A DNA stretch of 64,000 nt from Delphinus delphis (GCF_949987515.2 NW_027192673.1:987001-1051000), one strand, 5' to 3'; counted from the stretch's first letter, positions 37,425 through 51,641 are shown. Program-made: numbers and translations. Notes: generated by a model not told the origin, from the letters alone.

Positions 37425-39004
37425 TCACAAACCTGCAGAGTTATAAATGACAGCTATCGTCCAAAAATAGACTGAAGTAAGGCTGCCAAGAGGACTTGAA
37501 AGCGGGGCAGAATTGCAGGAAACCGATTTCAGGAGGTAGACTGGAATTGCATTGAAAGCATAGGAAAAGAGGCAGAACGTCCACAATGATGCACTTGGCC
37601 AAAAAGGGCGTATGCGTTTTTTCCTGAATATATTCAGGAAGAAACGCATACGCCCTTTTTGGCCAACCAAGCAAGCTTGCAAAGGAAATCTGCACTACAA
37701 TGAAGTCTCACTTCCCCCCGGTCAAAAGGGCCATCTGAAAAAAGTGTAAAATCCAGAAAGGCAGGACAGGCCATTGAGAACTGGGAGCCTTGTTATGCTG
37801 ATGGGCGGGATGTAAATTGCCAACAGACACTTGGGAGAAGTGTATGGTGTTTCCTGAAACATCTAAAAAACAAAGCAACAGAGCCTAGGGCACTTCCACT
37901 TATGGTCCTATAGCTTAGGGAGATTAAAATCAAAAAGACACAGCCACCCCAAAGTTTGGGACGCCTCTGTTTACAAGAACCTCGTTTACAGTACAAGTTC
38001 AACATCGCAGAAAGTGAAAAATGGATAAAGAACTTGTGGTATTCACTTACAAAGCAATATCACTCAGCAATGAATTCTATGTCATCAGGCCCTTAGCAGC
38101 ACAATGAGTGGATTCAGGTATGATGATTCTAACTGAAATAAGTCACACAGAAAAAGAAACATCATAAGATATCAGTAATACACGGAATGTAAACTTGGCT
38201 ACACAGGAACTGAATTACAGAACAGAACAGGGTGTCAAATTTAGAAAACCAACTTATGCTTGCTTAAGGGTAAAGGTGAGTTGGGGTGCTGCATAAAACC
38301 AGAGATTGAAATGAGCACAGATAAAGTTCCTTAAGCCAAATATGGAATAGACAAGAGCTACTCCTTGCTCAACGAAATGGACTCAACACCGCATATTAAA
38401 CGCCTAAGAATGTACCTGACTAGTAAGTATCTTAAAACCTATGGATTGCTATGTCTCCGAAAGAGAATCAAGCATGTGTACAGGGGCATAAACGCAGCAG
38501 TGATAGGATTGGAGAGGTTTGGTGAGCAAATGAAGACCCATTGAAGTCTTATTGCATGGTACACATTCCACGGGTTTCTACTACCCAGGTTTAAGGTATT
38601 CTTCCTTCAGCTAAAACATGCATGTGGAACCCAGAGTATGATCAACCATGTGATCGGGAGACGTGTTCAAATATGTCTCAGTTTTCGTACCCTGGTATTC
38701 GGGTGCAACATTCCAGACGCTTTACTAACACTCTCCCGACTTGGAGAGTCAGTCCCTTTAACCTCCTGTTTGGCCCAGTTTGCAATTTCTGCGGAAGATG
38801 AACAGGAATAGCGAGAACCAATGAGAGACTAGCTGGAGGTGTCTGAACGGGCAAATTTAACTCTCATTTCCCACCAGGAAGAGGAATTAACCAAAGGCTC
38901 AGCGTGCCGTGCCAGAACCAGATTAGGGCCTGAAGCCATCCTGCGGTGTTGCGGCCAGGTCACAAGAAAGCGAGTTGAAGAAAGGAGCTCAGGGGCACTG
39001 TAAT
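37425..39004 (+). repeat. Monomer 24 (1580 bp)
   Basis: Palindrome 37595-37666 has one right-arm change (GGAAAAAA to GGAAGAAA). Class A. Partner is monomer 38, sharing GACCCATTGAAGTCTTATTG. Confidence 0.95.
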
Positions 39005-40584
39005 TCACAAACCTGCAGAGTTATAAATGACAGCTATCGTCCAAAAATAGACTGAAGTAAGGCTGCCAAGAGGACTTGAAAGCGGGGCAGCATTGCAGGA
39101 AACCGATTTCAGGAGGTAGACTGGAATTGCATTGAAAGCATAGGAAAAGAGGCAGAACGTCCACAATGATGCACTTGGCCAAAAAGGGCGTATGCGTTTT
39201 TTCCTGAATATATTCAGGAAAAAACGCATACGCCCTTTTTGGCCAACCAAGCAAGCTTGCAAAGGAAATCTGCACTAAAATGAAGTCTCACTTCCCCCCG
39301 GTCAAAAGGGCCATCTGAAAAAAGTGTAAAATCCAGAAAGGCAGGACAGGCCATGGAGAACTGGGAGCCTTGTTATGCTGATGGGCGGGATGTAAATTGC
39401 CAACAACCACTCGGGAGAAGTGTATGGTGTCTCCTGAAACATCTAAAAAACAAAGCAACAGAGCCTAGGGCACTGCCACTTATGGTCCTATAGCTTAGGG
39501 AAATTAAAATCAAAAAGACACAGCCACCCCAAAGTTTGGGACGCCTCTGTTTACAAGAACCTCGTTTACAGTACAAATTCAACATCGCAGAAAGTGAAAA
39601 ATGGATAAAGAAGTTGTGGTATTTACTTACAAAGCAATATCACTCAGCAATGAAATCTATGTCATCAGGGCCTTAGCAGCACAATGAGTGGATTCAGGTA
39701 TGATGATTCCAACTGAAATAAGTCACACAGAAAAAGAAACATCATAAGATATCAGTAATACACGGAATGTAAACTTGGCTACACAGGAACTGAATTACAG
39801 AACAGAACAGGGTCTCAAATTTAGAAAACCAACTTATGCTTGCTTAAGGGGAAAGGTGAGTTGGGGTGCTGCATAAAACCAGAGATTGAAATGAGAACAG
39901 ATAAAGTTCCTTAAGCCAAATATGGAATAGACAAGAGCTACTCCTTGCTCAACGAAATGGACTCAACATCGCATATTAAACGCCTAAGAATGTACCTGAC
40001 TAGTAAGTATCTTAAAACCTATGGATTGCTATGTCTCCGAAAGAGAATCAAGCATGTGTACAGGGGCATAAACGCAGCAGTGATAGGATTGGAGAGGTTC
40101 GGTGAGCAAATGAAGACCCTTTGAAGTCATATTGCATGGTACCCATTCCACGGGTTTCAACTACCCAGGTTTAAGGTATTCTTCCTTCAGCTAAAACATG
40201 CATGTGGAACCTAGAGTATGATCAACCATGTGATCGGGAGACGTGTTCAAATATGTCTCAGTTTTCGTACCCTGGTACTCGGGTGCAACATTCCAGACGC
40301 TTTATTAACACTCTCCCGACTTGGAGAGTCAGTCCCTTTAACCTCCTGTTTGGCCCAGTTTGCAATTTCTGCGGAAGATGAACAGGAATAGCGAGAACCA
40401 ATGAGAGACTAGCTGGAGGTGTCTGAACGGGCAAATTTAACTCTCATTTCCCACCAGGAAGAGGAATTAACCAAAGGCTCAGCGTGCCGTGCCGGAACCA
40501 GATTAGGGCCTGAAGCCATCCTGCGGTGTTGCGGCCAGCTCACAAGAAAGCGAGTTGAAGAAAGGAGCTCAGGGGCACTGTAAT
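39005..40584 (+). repeat. Monomer 25 (1580 bp)
   Basis: Palindrome 39175-39246 perfect. Class A. Partner is monomer 39, differing at 40161 (C against A). Confidence 0.95.
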
Positions 40585-42164
40585 TCACAAACCTGCAGAG
40601 TTATAAATGACAGCTATCGTCCAAAAATAGACTGAAGTAAGGCTGCCAAGAGGACTTGAAAGTGGGGCAGCATTGCAGGAAACCGATTTCAGGAGGTAGA
40701 CTGGAATTGCATTGAAAGCATAGGAAAAGAGGCAGAACGTCCACAATGATGCACTTGGCCAAAAAGGGCGTATGCGTTTTTTCCTGAATATATTCAGGAA
40801 AAAACGCATACGCCCTTTTTGGCCAACCAAGCAAACTTGCAAAGGAAATCTGCACTACAATGAAGTCTCACTTCCCCCCGGTCAAAAGGGCCATCTGAAA
40901 AAAGTGTAAAATCCAGAAAGGCAGGACAGGCCATGGAGAACTGGGAGCCTTGTTATGCTGATGGGCGGGATGTAAATTGCCAACAGACACTCGGGAGAAG
41001 TGTATGGTGTTTCCTGAAACATCTAAAAAACAAAGCAACAGAGCCTAGGGCACTTCCACTTATGGTCCTATAGCTTAGGGAAATTAAAATCAAAAAGACA
41101 CAGCCACCCCAAAGTTTGGGACGCCTCCGTTTACAAGAACCTCGTTTACCGTACAAGTTCAATATCACAGAAAGTGAAAAATGGATAAAGAACTTGTGGT
41201 ACTTACGTACAATGCAGTATCACTCAGCAATGAAATCTATGTCATCAGGCCCGTAGCAGCATAATGAGTGGATTCAGGTACGATGATTCTAACTGAAATA
41301 AGTCACACAGAAAAAGAAACATCATAAGATATCACTAATACACGGAATGTAAACTTGGCTACACAGGAACTGAATTCCAAAACAGAACAGGTTCTCAAAT
41401 TTAGAAAACCAACTTATGCTTGCTTAAGGGGAAAGGTGAGTTGGATTGCTGCATAAAACCAGAGATTGAAATGAGCACAGATAAAGTTCCTTAAGCCAAA
41501 TATAGAATAGACAAGAGCTACTCCTTGCTCAACGAAATGGACTCAACACCGCATATTAAACGCCTAAGAATGTACCTGACTAGTAAGTATCTTAAAACCT
41601 ATGGATTGCTATGTCTCCGAAAGAGAATCAAGCATGTGTACAGGGGCATAAACGCAGCAGTGATAGGATTGGAGATGTTCGGTGAGCAAATGAAGACCCT
41701 TTGAAGTCATATTGCATGGTACCCATTCCACGGGTTTCAAATACCCAGGTTTAAGGTATTCTTCCTTCAGCTAAAACATGCATGTGGAACCTAGAGTATG
41801 ATCAACCATGTGATCGGGAGACGTGTTCAAATATGTCTCAGTTTTCGTACCCTGGTACTTGGGTGCAACATTCCAGACGCTTTACTAACACTCTCCCGAC
41901 TTGGAGAGTCAGTCCCTTTAACCTCCTGTTTGGCCCAGTTTGCAATTTCTGCGGAAGATGAACAGGAATAGCGAGAACCAATGAGAGACTAGCTGGAGGA
42001 GTCTGGACGGGCAAATTTAACTCTCATTTCCCACCAGGAAGAGGAAATAACCAAAGGCTCAGCGTGCCGTACCAGAATCAGATTAGGGCCTGAAGCCATC
42101 CTGCGGTGTTGCGGCCAGCTCAAAAGAAAGCGAGTTGAAGAAAGGAGCTCAGGGGCACTGTAAT
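40585..42164 (+). repeat. Monomer 26 (1580 bp)
   Basis: Palindrome 40755-40826 perfect; HindIII-like site lost. Class B. Partner is monomer 40; the pair shares GAGTTGGATTGCTGC and CAAATATAGAATAG. Confidence 0.95.
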
Positions 42165-43743
42165 TCACAAACCTGCAGAGTTATAAATGACAGCTATCGT
42201 CCAAAAATAGACTGAAGTAAGGCTGCCAAGAGGACTTGAAAGCAAGGCAGAATTGCAGGAAACCGATTTCAGGAGGTAGACTGGAATTGCATTGAAAGCA
42301 TAGGAAAAGAGGCAGAACGTCCACAATGATGCACTTGGCCAAAAAGGGCGTATGCGTTTTTTCCTGAATATATTCAGGAAAAAATGCATACGCCCTTTTT
42401 GGCCAACTAAGCAAGCTTGCAAAGGAAATCTGCACTACAATGAAGTCTCACTTCCCCCCGGTCAAAAGGGCCATCTGAAAAAAGTGTAAAATCCAGAAAG
42501 GCAGGACAGGCCATGGAGAACTGGGAGCCTTGTTATGCTGATGGGCGGGATGTAAATTGCCAACAGACACTCGGGAGAAGTGTATGGTGTTTCCTGAAAC
42601 ATCTAAAAAACAAAGCAACAGAGCCTAGGGCACTTCCACTTATGGTCCTATAGCTTAGGGAAATTAAAATCAAAAAGACACAGCCACCCCAATGTTTGGA
42701 ACGGCTCTGTTTACAAGAAACTCGTTTACAGTACAAGTTCAACATCGCAGAAAGTGAAAAATGGATAAAGAAGTTGTGGTATTTACTTACAAAGCAATAT
42801 CACTCAGCAATGAAATCTGTGTCATCAGGCCCTTAGCATCACAATGAGTGGATTCAGGTATGATGATTCTAACTGAAATAAGTCACACAGAAAAAGAAAC
42901 ATCATAAGATATCAGTAATACACGGAATGTAAACTTGGCTACACAGGAACTGAATTACAGAACAGAACAGGGTCTCAAATTTAGAAAACCAACTTATGCT
43001 TGCTTAAGGGGAAAGGTGAGTTGGGGTGCTGCATAAAACCAGAGATTGAAATGAGCACAGATAAAGTTCCTTAAGCCAAATATGGAATAGACAAGAGCTA
43101 CTCCTTGCTCAACGAAATGGACTCAACACCGCATATTAAACGCCTAAGAATGTACCTGACTAGTAAGTATCTTAAAACCTATGGATTGCTATGTCTCCGA
43201 AAGAGAATCAAGCATGTGTACAGGGGCATAAATGCAGCAGTGAGAGGATTGCAGAGGTTCGTGAGCAAATGAAGACCCTTTAAAGTCATATTGCATGGTA
43301 CCCATTCCACGGGTTTCAACTACCCAGGTGTAAGGTATTGTTCCTTCAGCTAAAACATGCATGTGGAACCTAGAGTATGATCAACCATGTGATTGGGAGA
43401 CGTGTTCAAATATGTCTCAGTTTTCGTACCCTGGTACTCGGGTGCAACATTCCAGACGCTTTACTAACACTCTCCCCACTTGGAGAGTCAGTCCCTTTAA
43501 CCTCCTGTTTGGCCCAGTTTGCAATTTCTGCGGAAGATGAACAGGAATAGCGAGAACCAATGAGAGGCTACCTGGAGGTGTCTGGACGGGCAAATTTAAC
43601 TCTCATTTCCCACCAGGAAGCGGAATTAACCAAAGGCTCAGCGTGCCGTGCCGGAACCAGATTAGGGCCTGAAGCCATCCTGCGGTGTTGCGGCCAGGTC
43701 ACAAGAAAGCGAGTTGAAGAAAGGAGCTCAGGGGCACTGTAAT
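42165..43743 (+). repeat. Monomer 27 (1579 bp)
   Basis: Palindrome 42335-42406 has one right-arm change (AACGC to AATGC). Class A. Carries the one-base loss GGTTCGTGAGC near 43257. Confidence 0.95.
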
Positions 43744-45322
43744 TCACAAACCTGCAGAGTTATAAATGACAGCTATCGTCCAAAAATAGACTGAAGTAAG
43801 GCTGCCAAGAGGACTTGAAAGCGGGGCAGAATTGCAGGAAACCGATTTCAGGAGGTAGACTGGAATTGCATTGAAAGCATAGGAAAAGAGGCAGAACGTC
43901 CACAATGATGCACTTGGCCAAAAAGGGTGTATGCGTTTTTTCCTGAATATATTCAGGAAAAAACGCATACGCCCTTTTTGGCCAACCAAGCAAGCTTGCA
44001 AAGGAAATCTGCACTACAATGAAGTCTCACTTCCCCCCGGTCAAAAGGGCCATCTGAAAAAAGTGTAAAATCCAGAAAGGCAGGACAGGCCATGGAGAAC
44101 TGGGAGCCTTGTTATGCTGATGGGCGGGATGTAAATTGCCAACAGACACTCGGGAGAAGTGTATGGTGTTTCCTGAAACATCTAAAAAACAAAGCAACAG
44201 AGCCTAGGGCACTGCCACTTATGGTCCTATAGCTTAGGGAAATTAAAATCAAAAAGACACAGCCACCCCAAAGTTTGGGACGCCTCTGTTTACAAGAACC
44301 TCGTTTACAGTACAAGTTCAACATCGCAGAGCGTGAAAAATGGATAAAGAAGTTGTGGTATTTACTTACAAAGCAATATCACTCAGCAATGAAATCTGTG
44401 TCATCAGGCCCTTAGCAGCACAATGAGTGGATTCAGGTATGATGATTCTAACCGAAATAAGTCACACAGAAAAAGAAACATCATAAGATATCAGTAATAC
44501 ACGGAATGTAAACTTGGCTACACAGGAACTGAATTACAGAACAGAACAGGGTCTCAAATTTAGAAAACCAACTTATGCTTGCTTAAGGGGGAAGGTGAGT
44601 TGGGGTGCTGCATAAAACCAGAGATTGAAATGAGCACAGATAAAGTTCCTTAAGCCAAATATGGAATAGACAAGAGCTACTCCTTGCTCAACGAAATGGA
44701 CTCAACACCGCATATTAAACGCCTAAGAATGTACCTGTCTAGTAAGTATCTTAAAACCTATGGATTGCTATGTCTCCAAAAGAGAATCAAGCATGTGTAC
44801 AGGGGCATAAACACAGCAGTGATAGGATTGGAGAGGTTCGTGAGCAAATGAAGACCCTTTGAAGTCATATTGCATGGTACCCATTACACGGGTCTCAACT
44901 CTCCAGGTTTAAGGTATTCTTCCTTCAGCTAAAACATGCATGTGGAACCAAGAGTATGATCATCCGTGTGAACGGGAGACGTGTTCAACTATGTCTCAGT
45001 TTTTGTACCCTGGTACTCGGGTGCAACATTCCAGACGCTTTACTAACACTCTCCCGACTTGGAGAGTCAGTCCCTTTAACCTCCTGTTTGGCCCAGTTTG
45101 CAATTTCTGCGGAAGATGAACAGGAATAGCGAGAACCAATGAGAGACTAGCTGGAGGTGTCTGGACGGGCAAAGTTAACTCTCATTTCCCACCAGGAAGA
45201 GGAAATAACCAAAGGCTCAGCGTGCCGTGCCGGAACCAGATTAGGGCCTGAAGCCATCCTGCGGTGTTGCGGCCAGGTCACAAGAAAGTGAGTTGAAGAA
45301 AGGAGCTCAGGGGCACTGTAAT
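43744..45322 (+). repeat. Monomer 28 (1579 bp)
   Basis: Palindrome 43914-43985 has one left-arm change at 43928 (GGGCG to GGGTG), the mirror of monomer 13. Class A. Carries GGTTCGTGAGC and the GATCATCCGTGTG variant. Confidence 0.95.
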
Positions 45323-46902
45323 TCACAAACCTGCAGAGTTATAAATGACAGCTATCGTCCAAAAATAGACTGAAGTAAGCCTGCCAAGAGGACTTGAAAG
45401 CGGGGCAGAATTGCAGGAAACCGATTTCAGGAGGTAGACTGGAATTGCATTGAAAGCATAGGAAAAGAGGCAGAACGTCCACAATGATGCACTTGGCCAA
45501 AAAGGGCGTATGCGTTTTTTCCTGAATATATTCAGGAAAAAACGCATACGCCCTTTTTGGCCAACCAAGCAAGCTTGCAAAGGAAATCTGCACTACAATG
45601 AAGTCTCACTTCCCCCCGGTCAAAAGGGCCATCTGAAAAAAGTGTAAAATCCAGAAAGGCAGGACAGGCCATGGAGAACTGGGAGCCTTGTTATGCTGAT
45701 GGGCGGGATGTAAATTGCCAACAACCACTCGGGAGAAGTGTATGGTGTTTCCTGAAACATCTAAAAAACAAAGCAACAGAACCTAGGGCACTTCCACTTA
45801 TGGTCCTATATCTTAGGGAAATTAAAATCAAAAAGACACAGCCACCCCAAAGTTTGGAACGGCTCTGTTTACAAGAACCTCGTTTACAGTACAAGTTCAA
45901 CATCGCAGAAAGTGAAAAATGGATAAAGAAGTTGTGGTATTTACTTACAAAGCAATATCACTCAGCGATGAAATCTGTGTCATCAGGCCCTTAGCAGCAC
46001 AATGAGTGGATTCAGGTATGATGATTCTAACTGAAATAAGTCACACAGAAAAAGAAACATCATAAGATATCAGTAATATACGGAATGTAAACTTGGCTAC
46101 ACAGGAACTGAATTACAGAACAGAACAGGGTCTCAAATTTAGAAAACCAACTTATGCTTGCTTAAGGGGGAAGGTGAGTTGGGGTGCTGCATAAAACCAG
46201 AGATTGAAATGAGCACAGATAAAGTTCCTTAAGCCAAATATGGAATAGACAAGAGCTACTCCTTGCTCAACGAAATGGACTCAACACTGCATATTAAACG
46301 CCTAAGAATGTACCTGTCTAGTAAGTATCTTAAAACCTATGGATTGCTATGTCTCCAAAAGAGAATCAAGCATGTGTACAGGGGCATAAACGCAGCAGTG
46401 ATAGGATTGGAGAGGTTCGGTGAGCAAATGAAGACCCTTTGAAGTCATATTGCATGGTACCCATTACACGGGTCTCAACTCTCCAAGTTTAAGGTATTCT
46501 TCCTTCAGCTAAAACATGCATGTGGAACCCAGAGTATGATCATCCGTGTGAACGGGAGACGTGTTCAACTATGTCTCAGTTTTTGTACCCTGGTACTCGG
46601 GTGCAACATTCCAGACGCTTTACTAACACTCTCCCGACTTGGAGAGTCAGCGCCTTTAACCTCCTGTTTGGCCCAGTTTGCAATTTCTGCGGAAGATGAA
46701 CAGGAATAGCGAGAACCAATGAGAGACTAGCTGGAGGTGTCTGGACGGGCAAATTTAACTCTCATTTCCCACCAGGAAGAGGAAATAACCAAAGGCTCAG
46801 CGTGCCGTGCCGGAACCAGATTAGGGCCTGAAGCCATCCTGCGGTGTTGCGGCCAGGTCACAAGAAAGCGAGTTGAAGAAAGGAGCTCAGAGGCACTGTA
46901 AT
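45323..46902 (+). repeat. Monomer 29 (1580 bp)
   Basis: Palindrome 45493-45564 perfect. Class A. Loss of one stop codon reopens the old L1 ORF2 frame (see 45671-45994). Carries the GATCATCCGTGTG variant. Confidence 0.95.
45671..45994 (+). pseudogene. Relic of L1 ORF2 C-terminal frame, reopened by a point change
   Basis: A 107-codon frame from ATG to TAG. It runs in the frame of the L1 ORF2 C-terminus: SVWCFLKHLK, IKIKKTQPP, KWIKKLWYLLTKQYHSAMK recall the TVWRFLKKLK, QKDTCTP and WIKKMWYIYT-type segments of the family. Other copies have a stop (TAG of CCTATAGC) where this one has TAT at 45809-45811. The frame lacks the endonuclease and reverse transcriptase domains, and its ATG is internal to the old protein. 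It is a chance reopening in satellite DNA, not a likely gene. Confidence 0.75.
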
Positions 46903-48482
46903 TCACAAACCTGCAGAGTTATAAATGACAGCTATCGTCCAAAAATATACTGAAGTAAGCCTGCCAAGAGGACTTGAAAGCGGGGCAGCATTGCAGGAAA
47001 CCGATTTCAGGAGGTAGACTGGAATTGCATTGAAAGCATAGGAAAAGAGGCAGAACGTCCACAATGATGCACTTGGCCAAAAAGCGCGTATGCGTTTTTT
47101 CCTGAATATATTCAGGAAAAAACGCATACGCCCTTTTTGGCCAACCAAGCAAGCTTGCAAAGGAAATCTGCACTACAATGAAGTCTCACTTCCCCCCGGT
47201 CAAAAGGGCCATCTGAAAAAAGTGTAAAATCCAGAAAGGCAGGACAGGCCATGGAGAACTGGGAGCCTTGTTATGCTGATGGGCGGGATGGAAATTGCCA
47301 ACAACCACTCGGGAGAAGTGTATGGTGTCTCCTGAAACATCTAAAAAACAAAGCAACAGAGCCTAGGGCACTGCCACTTATGGTCCTATAGCTTAGGGAA
47401 ATTAAAATCAAAAAGACACAGCCACCCCAAAGTTTGGGTCGCCTCTGTTTACAAGAACCTCGTTTACAGTACAAATTCAACATCGCAGAAAGTGAAAAAT
47501 GGATAAAGAAGTTGTGGTATTTACTTACAAAGCAATATCACTCAGCAATGAAATCTATGTCATCAGACCCTTAGCAGCACAATGAGTGGATTCAGGTATG
47601 ATGATTCTAACTGAAATAAGTCACACAGAAAAAGAAACATCATAAGATATCAGTAATACACGGAATGTAAACTTGGCTACACAGGAACTGAATTACAGAA
47701 CAGAACAGGGTCTCAAATTTAGAAAACCAACTTATGCTTGCTTAAGGGGAAAGGTGAGTTGGGGTGCTGCATAAAACCAGAGATTGAAATGAGCACAGAT
47801 AAAGTTCCTTAAGCCAAATATGGAATAGACAAGAGCTACTCCTTGCTCAACAAAATGGACTCAACATCGCATATTAAACGCCTAAGAATGTACCTGACTA
47901 GTAAGTATCTTAAAACCTATGGATTGCTATGTCTCCAAAAGAGAATCAAGCATGTGTACAGGGGCATAAACGCAGCAGTGATAGGATTGGAGAGGTTCGG
48001 TGAGCAAATGAAGACCCTTTGAAGTCATATTGCATGGTACCCATTCCACGGGTTTCAAATACCCAGGTTTAAGCTATTCTTCCTTCAGCTAAAACATGCA
48101 TGTGGAACCTAGAGTATGATCAACCATGTGATCGGGAGACGTGTTCAAATATGTCTCAGTTTTCGTACCCTGGTACTCGGGTGCAACATTCCAGACGCTT
48201 TATTAACACTCTCCCGACTTGGAGAGTCAGTCCCTTTAACCTCCTGTTTGGCCCAGTTTGCAATTTCTGCGGAAGATGAACAGGAATAGCGAGAACCAAT
48301 GAGAGACTAGCTGGAGGTGTCTGGACGGGAAAATTTAACTCTCATTTCCCACCAGGAAGAGGAAATAACCACAGGCTCAGCGTTCCATGCCGGAACCAGA
48401 TTAGGGCCTGAAGCCATCCTGCGGTGTTGCGGCCAGCTCACAAGAAAGCGAGTTGAAGAAAGGAGCTCAGGGGCACTGTAAT
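46903..48482 (+). repeat. Monomer 30 (1580 bp)
   Basis: Palindrome 47073-47144 has one left-arm change at 47085 (GGGCG to GCGCG), the mirror of monomer 18. Class A. Confidence 0.95.
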
Positions 48483-50061
48483 TCACAAACCTGCAGAGTT
48501 ATAAATGACAGCTATCGTCCAAAAATATACTGAAGTAAGCCTGCCAAGAGGACTTGAAAGCGGGGCAGAATTTCAGGAAACCGATTTCAGGAGGTAGACT
48601 GGAATTGCATTGAAAGCATAGGAAAAGAGGCAGAACGTCCACAATGATGCACTTGGCCAAAAAGCGCGTATGCGTTTTTTCCTGAATATATTCAGGAAAA
48701 AACGCATACGCCCTTTTTGGCCAACCAAGCAAACTTGCAAAGGAAATCTGCACTACAATGAAGTCTCACTTCCCCCTGGTCAAAAGGGCCATCTGAAAAA
48801 AGTGTAAAATCCAGAAAGGCAGGACAGGCCATGGAGAACTGGGAGCCTTGTTATGCTGATGGGCGGGATGTAAATTGCCAACAGACACTCAGGAGAAGTG
48901 TATGGTGTTTCCTGAAACATCTAAAAAACAAAGCAACAGAGCCTAGGGCACTGCCACTTATGGTCCTATAGCTTAGGGAAATTAAAATCAAAATGACACA
49001 GCCACCCCAAAGTTTGGGACGCCTCTGTTTACAAGAATCTCGTTTACAGTACAAGTTCAACATCGCAGAAAGTGAAAAATGGATAAAGAATTTGTGGTAT
49101 TTACTTACAAAGCAATATCACTCAGCAATGAAATATATGTCATCAGGCCCTTAGCAGCACAATGAGTGGATTCAGGTATGATGATTCTAACTGAAATAAG
49201 TCACACAGAAAAAGAAACATCATAAGATATCAGTAATACACGGAATGTAAACTTGGCTACACAGGAACTGAATTACAGAACAGAACAGGGTCTCAAATTT
49301 AGAAAACCAACTTATGCTTGCTTAAGGGTAAAGGTGAGTTGGGGTGCTGCATAAAACCAGAGATTGAAATGAGCACAGATAAAGTTCCTTAAGCCAAATA
49401 TGGAATAGACAAGAGCTACTCCTTGCTCAACGAAATGGACTCAACACCGCATATTAAACGCCTAAGAATGTACCTGTCTAGTAAGTATCTTAAAACCTAT
49501 GGATTGCTATGTCTCCAAAAGAGAATCAAGCATGTGTACAGGGGCATAAACGCAGCAGTGATAGGATTGGAGAGGTTCGTGAGCAAATGAAGACCCTTTG
49601 AAGTCATATTGCATGGTACCCATTACACGGGTCTCAACTACCCAGGTTTAAGGTATTCTTCCTTCAGCTAAAACATGCATGTGGAACCAAGAGTATGATC
49701 ATCCGTGTGAACGGGAGACGTGTTCAACTATGTCTCAGTTTTTGTACCCTGGTACTCGGGTGCAACATTCCAGACGCTTTACTAACACTCTCCCGACTTG
49801 GAGAGTCAGCGCCTTTAACCTCCTGTTTGGCCCAGTTTGCAATTTCTGCGGAAGATGAACAGGAATAGCGAGAACCAATGAGAGACTAGCTGGAGGTGTC
49901 TGGACGGGCAAATTTAACTCTCATTTCCCACCAGGAAGAGGAAATAACCAAAGGCTCAGCGTGCCGTGCCGGAACCACATTAGGGCCTGAAGCCATCCTG
50001 CGGTGTTGCGGCCAGGTCACAAGAAAGCGAGTTGAAGAAAGGAGCTCAGAGGCACTGTAAT
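48483..50061 (+). repeat. Monomer 31 (1579 bp)
   Basis: Palindrome 48653-48724 has the same GCGCG left-arm change as monomer 30; HindIII-like site lost. Class A. Carries GGTTCGTGAGC and the GATCATCCGTGTG variant. Confidence 0.95.
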
Positions 50062-51641
50062 TCACAAACCTGCAGAGTTATAAATGACAGCTATCGTCCA
50101 AAAATATACTGAAGTAAGCCTGCCAAGAGGACTTGAAAGCGGGGCAGCATTGCAGGAAACCGATTTCAGGAGGTAGACTGGAATTGCATTGAAAGCATAG
50201 GAAAAGAGGCAGAACGTCCACAATGATGCACTTGGCCAAAAAGGGCGTATGCGTTTTTTCCTGAATATATTCAGGAAAAAACGCATACGCCCTTTTTGGC
50301 CAACCAAGCAAACTTGCAAAGGAAATCTGCACTACAATGAAGTCTCACTTCCCCCTGGTCAAAAGGGCCATCTGAAAAAAGTGTAAAATCCAGAAAGGCA
50401 GGACAGGCCATGGAGAACTGGGAGCCTTGTTATGCTGATGGGCGGGATGTAAATTGCCAACAACCACTCGGGAGAAGTGTATGGTGTCTCCTGAAACATC
50501 TAAAAAACAAAGCAACAGAGCCTAGGGCACTGCCACTTATGGTCCTATAGCTTAGGGAAATTAAAATCAAAAAGACACAGCCACCCCAAAGTTTGGGACG
50601 CCTCTGTTTACAAGAACCTCGTTTACAGTACAAATTCAACATCGCAGAAAGTGAAAAATGGATAAAGAAGTTGTGGTATTTACTTACAAAGCAATATCAC
50701 TCAGCAATGAAATCTATGTCATCAGGGCCTTAGCAGCACAATGAGTGGATTCAGGTATGATGATTCTAACTGAAATAAGTCACACAGAAAAAGAAACATC
50801 ATAAGATATCAGTATTACACGGAATGTAAACTTGGCTACACAGGAACTGAATTACAGAACAGAACAGGGTCTCAAATTTAGAAAACCAACTTATGCTTGC
50901 TTAAGGGGAAAGGTGAGTTGGGGTGCTGCATAAAACCAGAGATTGAAATGAGCACAGATAAAGTTCCTTAAGCCAAATATGGAATAGACAAGAGCTACTC
51001 CTTGCTCAACGAAATGGACTCAACACCGCATATTAAACGCCTAAGAATGTACCTGACTAGTAAGTATCTTAAAACCTATGGATTGCTATGTCTCCGAAAG
51101 AGAATCAAGCATGTGTACAGGGGCATAAACGCAGCAGTGATAGGATTGGATATGTTCGGTGAGCAAATGAAGACCCTTTGAAGTCATATTGCATGGTACC
51201 CATTCCACGGGTTTCAAATACCCAGGTTTAAGGTATTCTTCCTTCAGCTAAAACATGCATGTGGAACCTAGAGTATGATCAACCATGTGATCGGGAGACG
51301 TGTTCAAATATGTCTCAGTTTTCGTACCCTGGTACTTGGGTGCAACATTCCAGACGCTTTACTAACACTCTCCCGACTTGGAGAGTCAGTCCCTTTAACC
51401 TCCTGTTTGGCCCAGTTTGCAATTTCTGCGGAAGATGAACAGGAATAGCGAGAACCAATGAGAGACTAGCTGGAGGTGTCTGAACGGGCAAATTTAACTC
51501 TCATTTCCCACCAGGAAGAGGAATTAATCAAAGGCTCAGCGTGCCGTGCCGGAACCAGATTAGGGCCTGAAGCCATCCTGCGGTGTTGCGGCCAGCTCAA
51601 AAGAAAGCGAGTTGAAGAAAGGAGCTCAGGGGCACTGTAAT
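50062..51641 (+). repeat. Monomer 32 (1580 bp)
   Basis: Palindrome 50232-50303 perfect; HindIII-like site lost. Class A. Confidence 0.95.
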
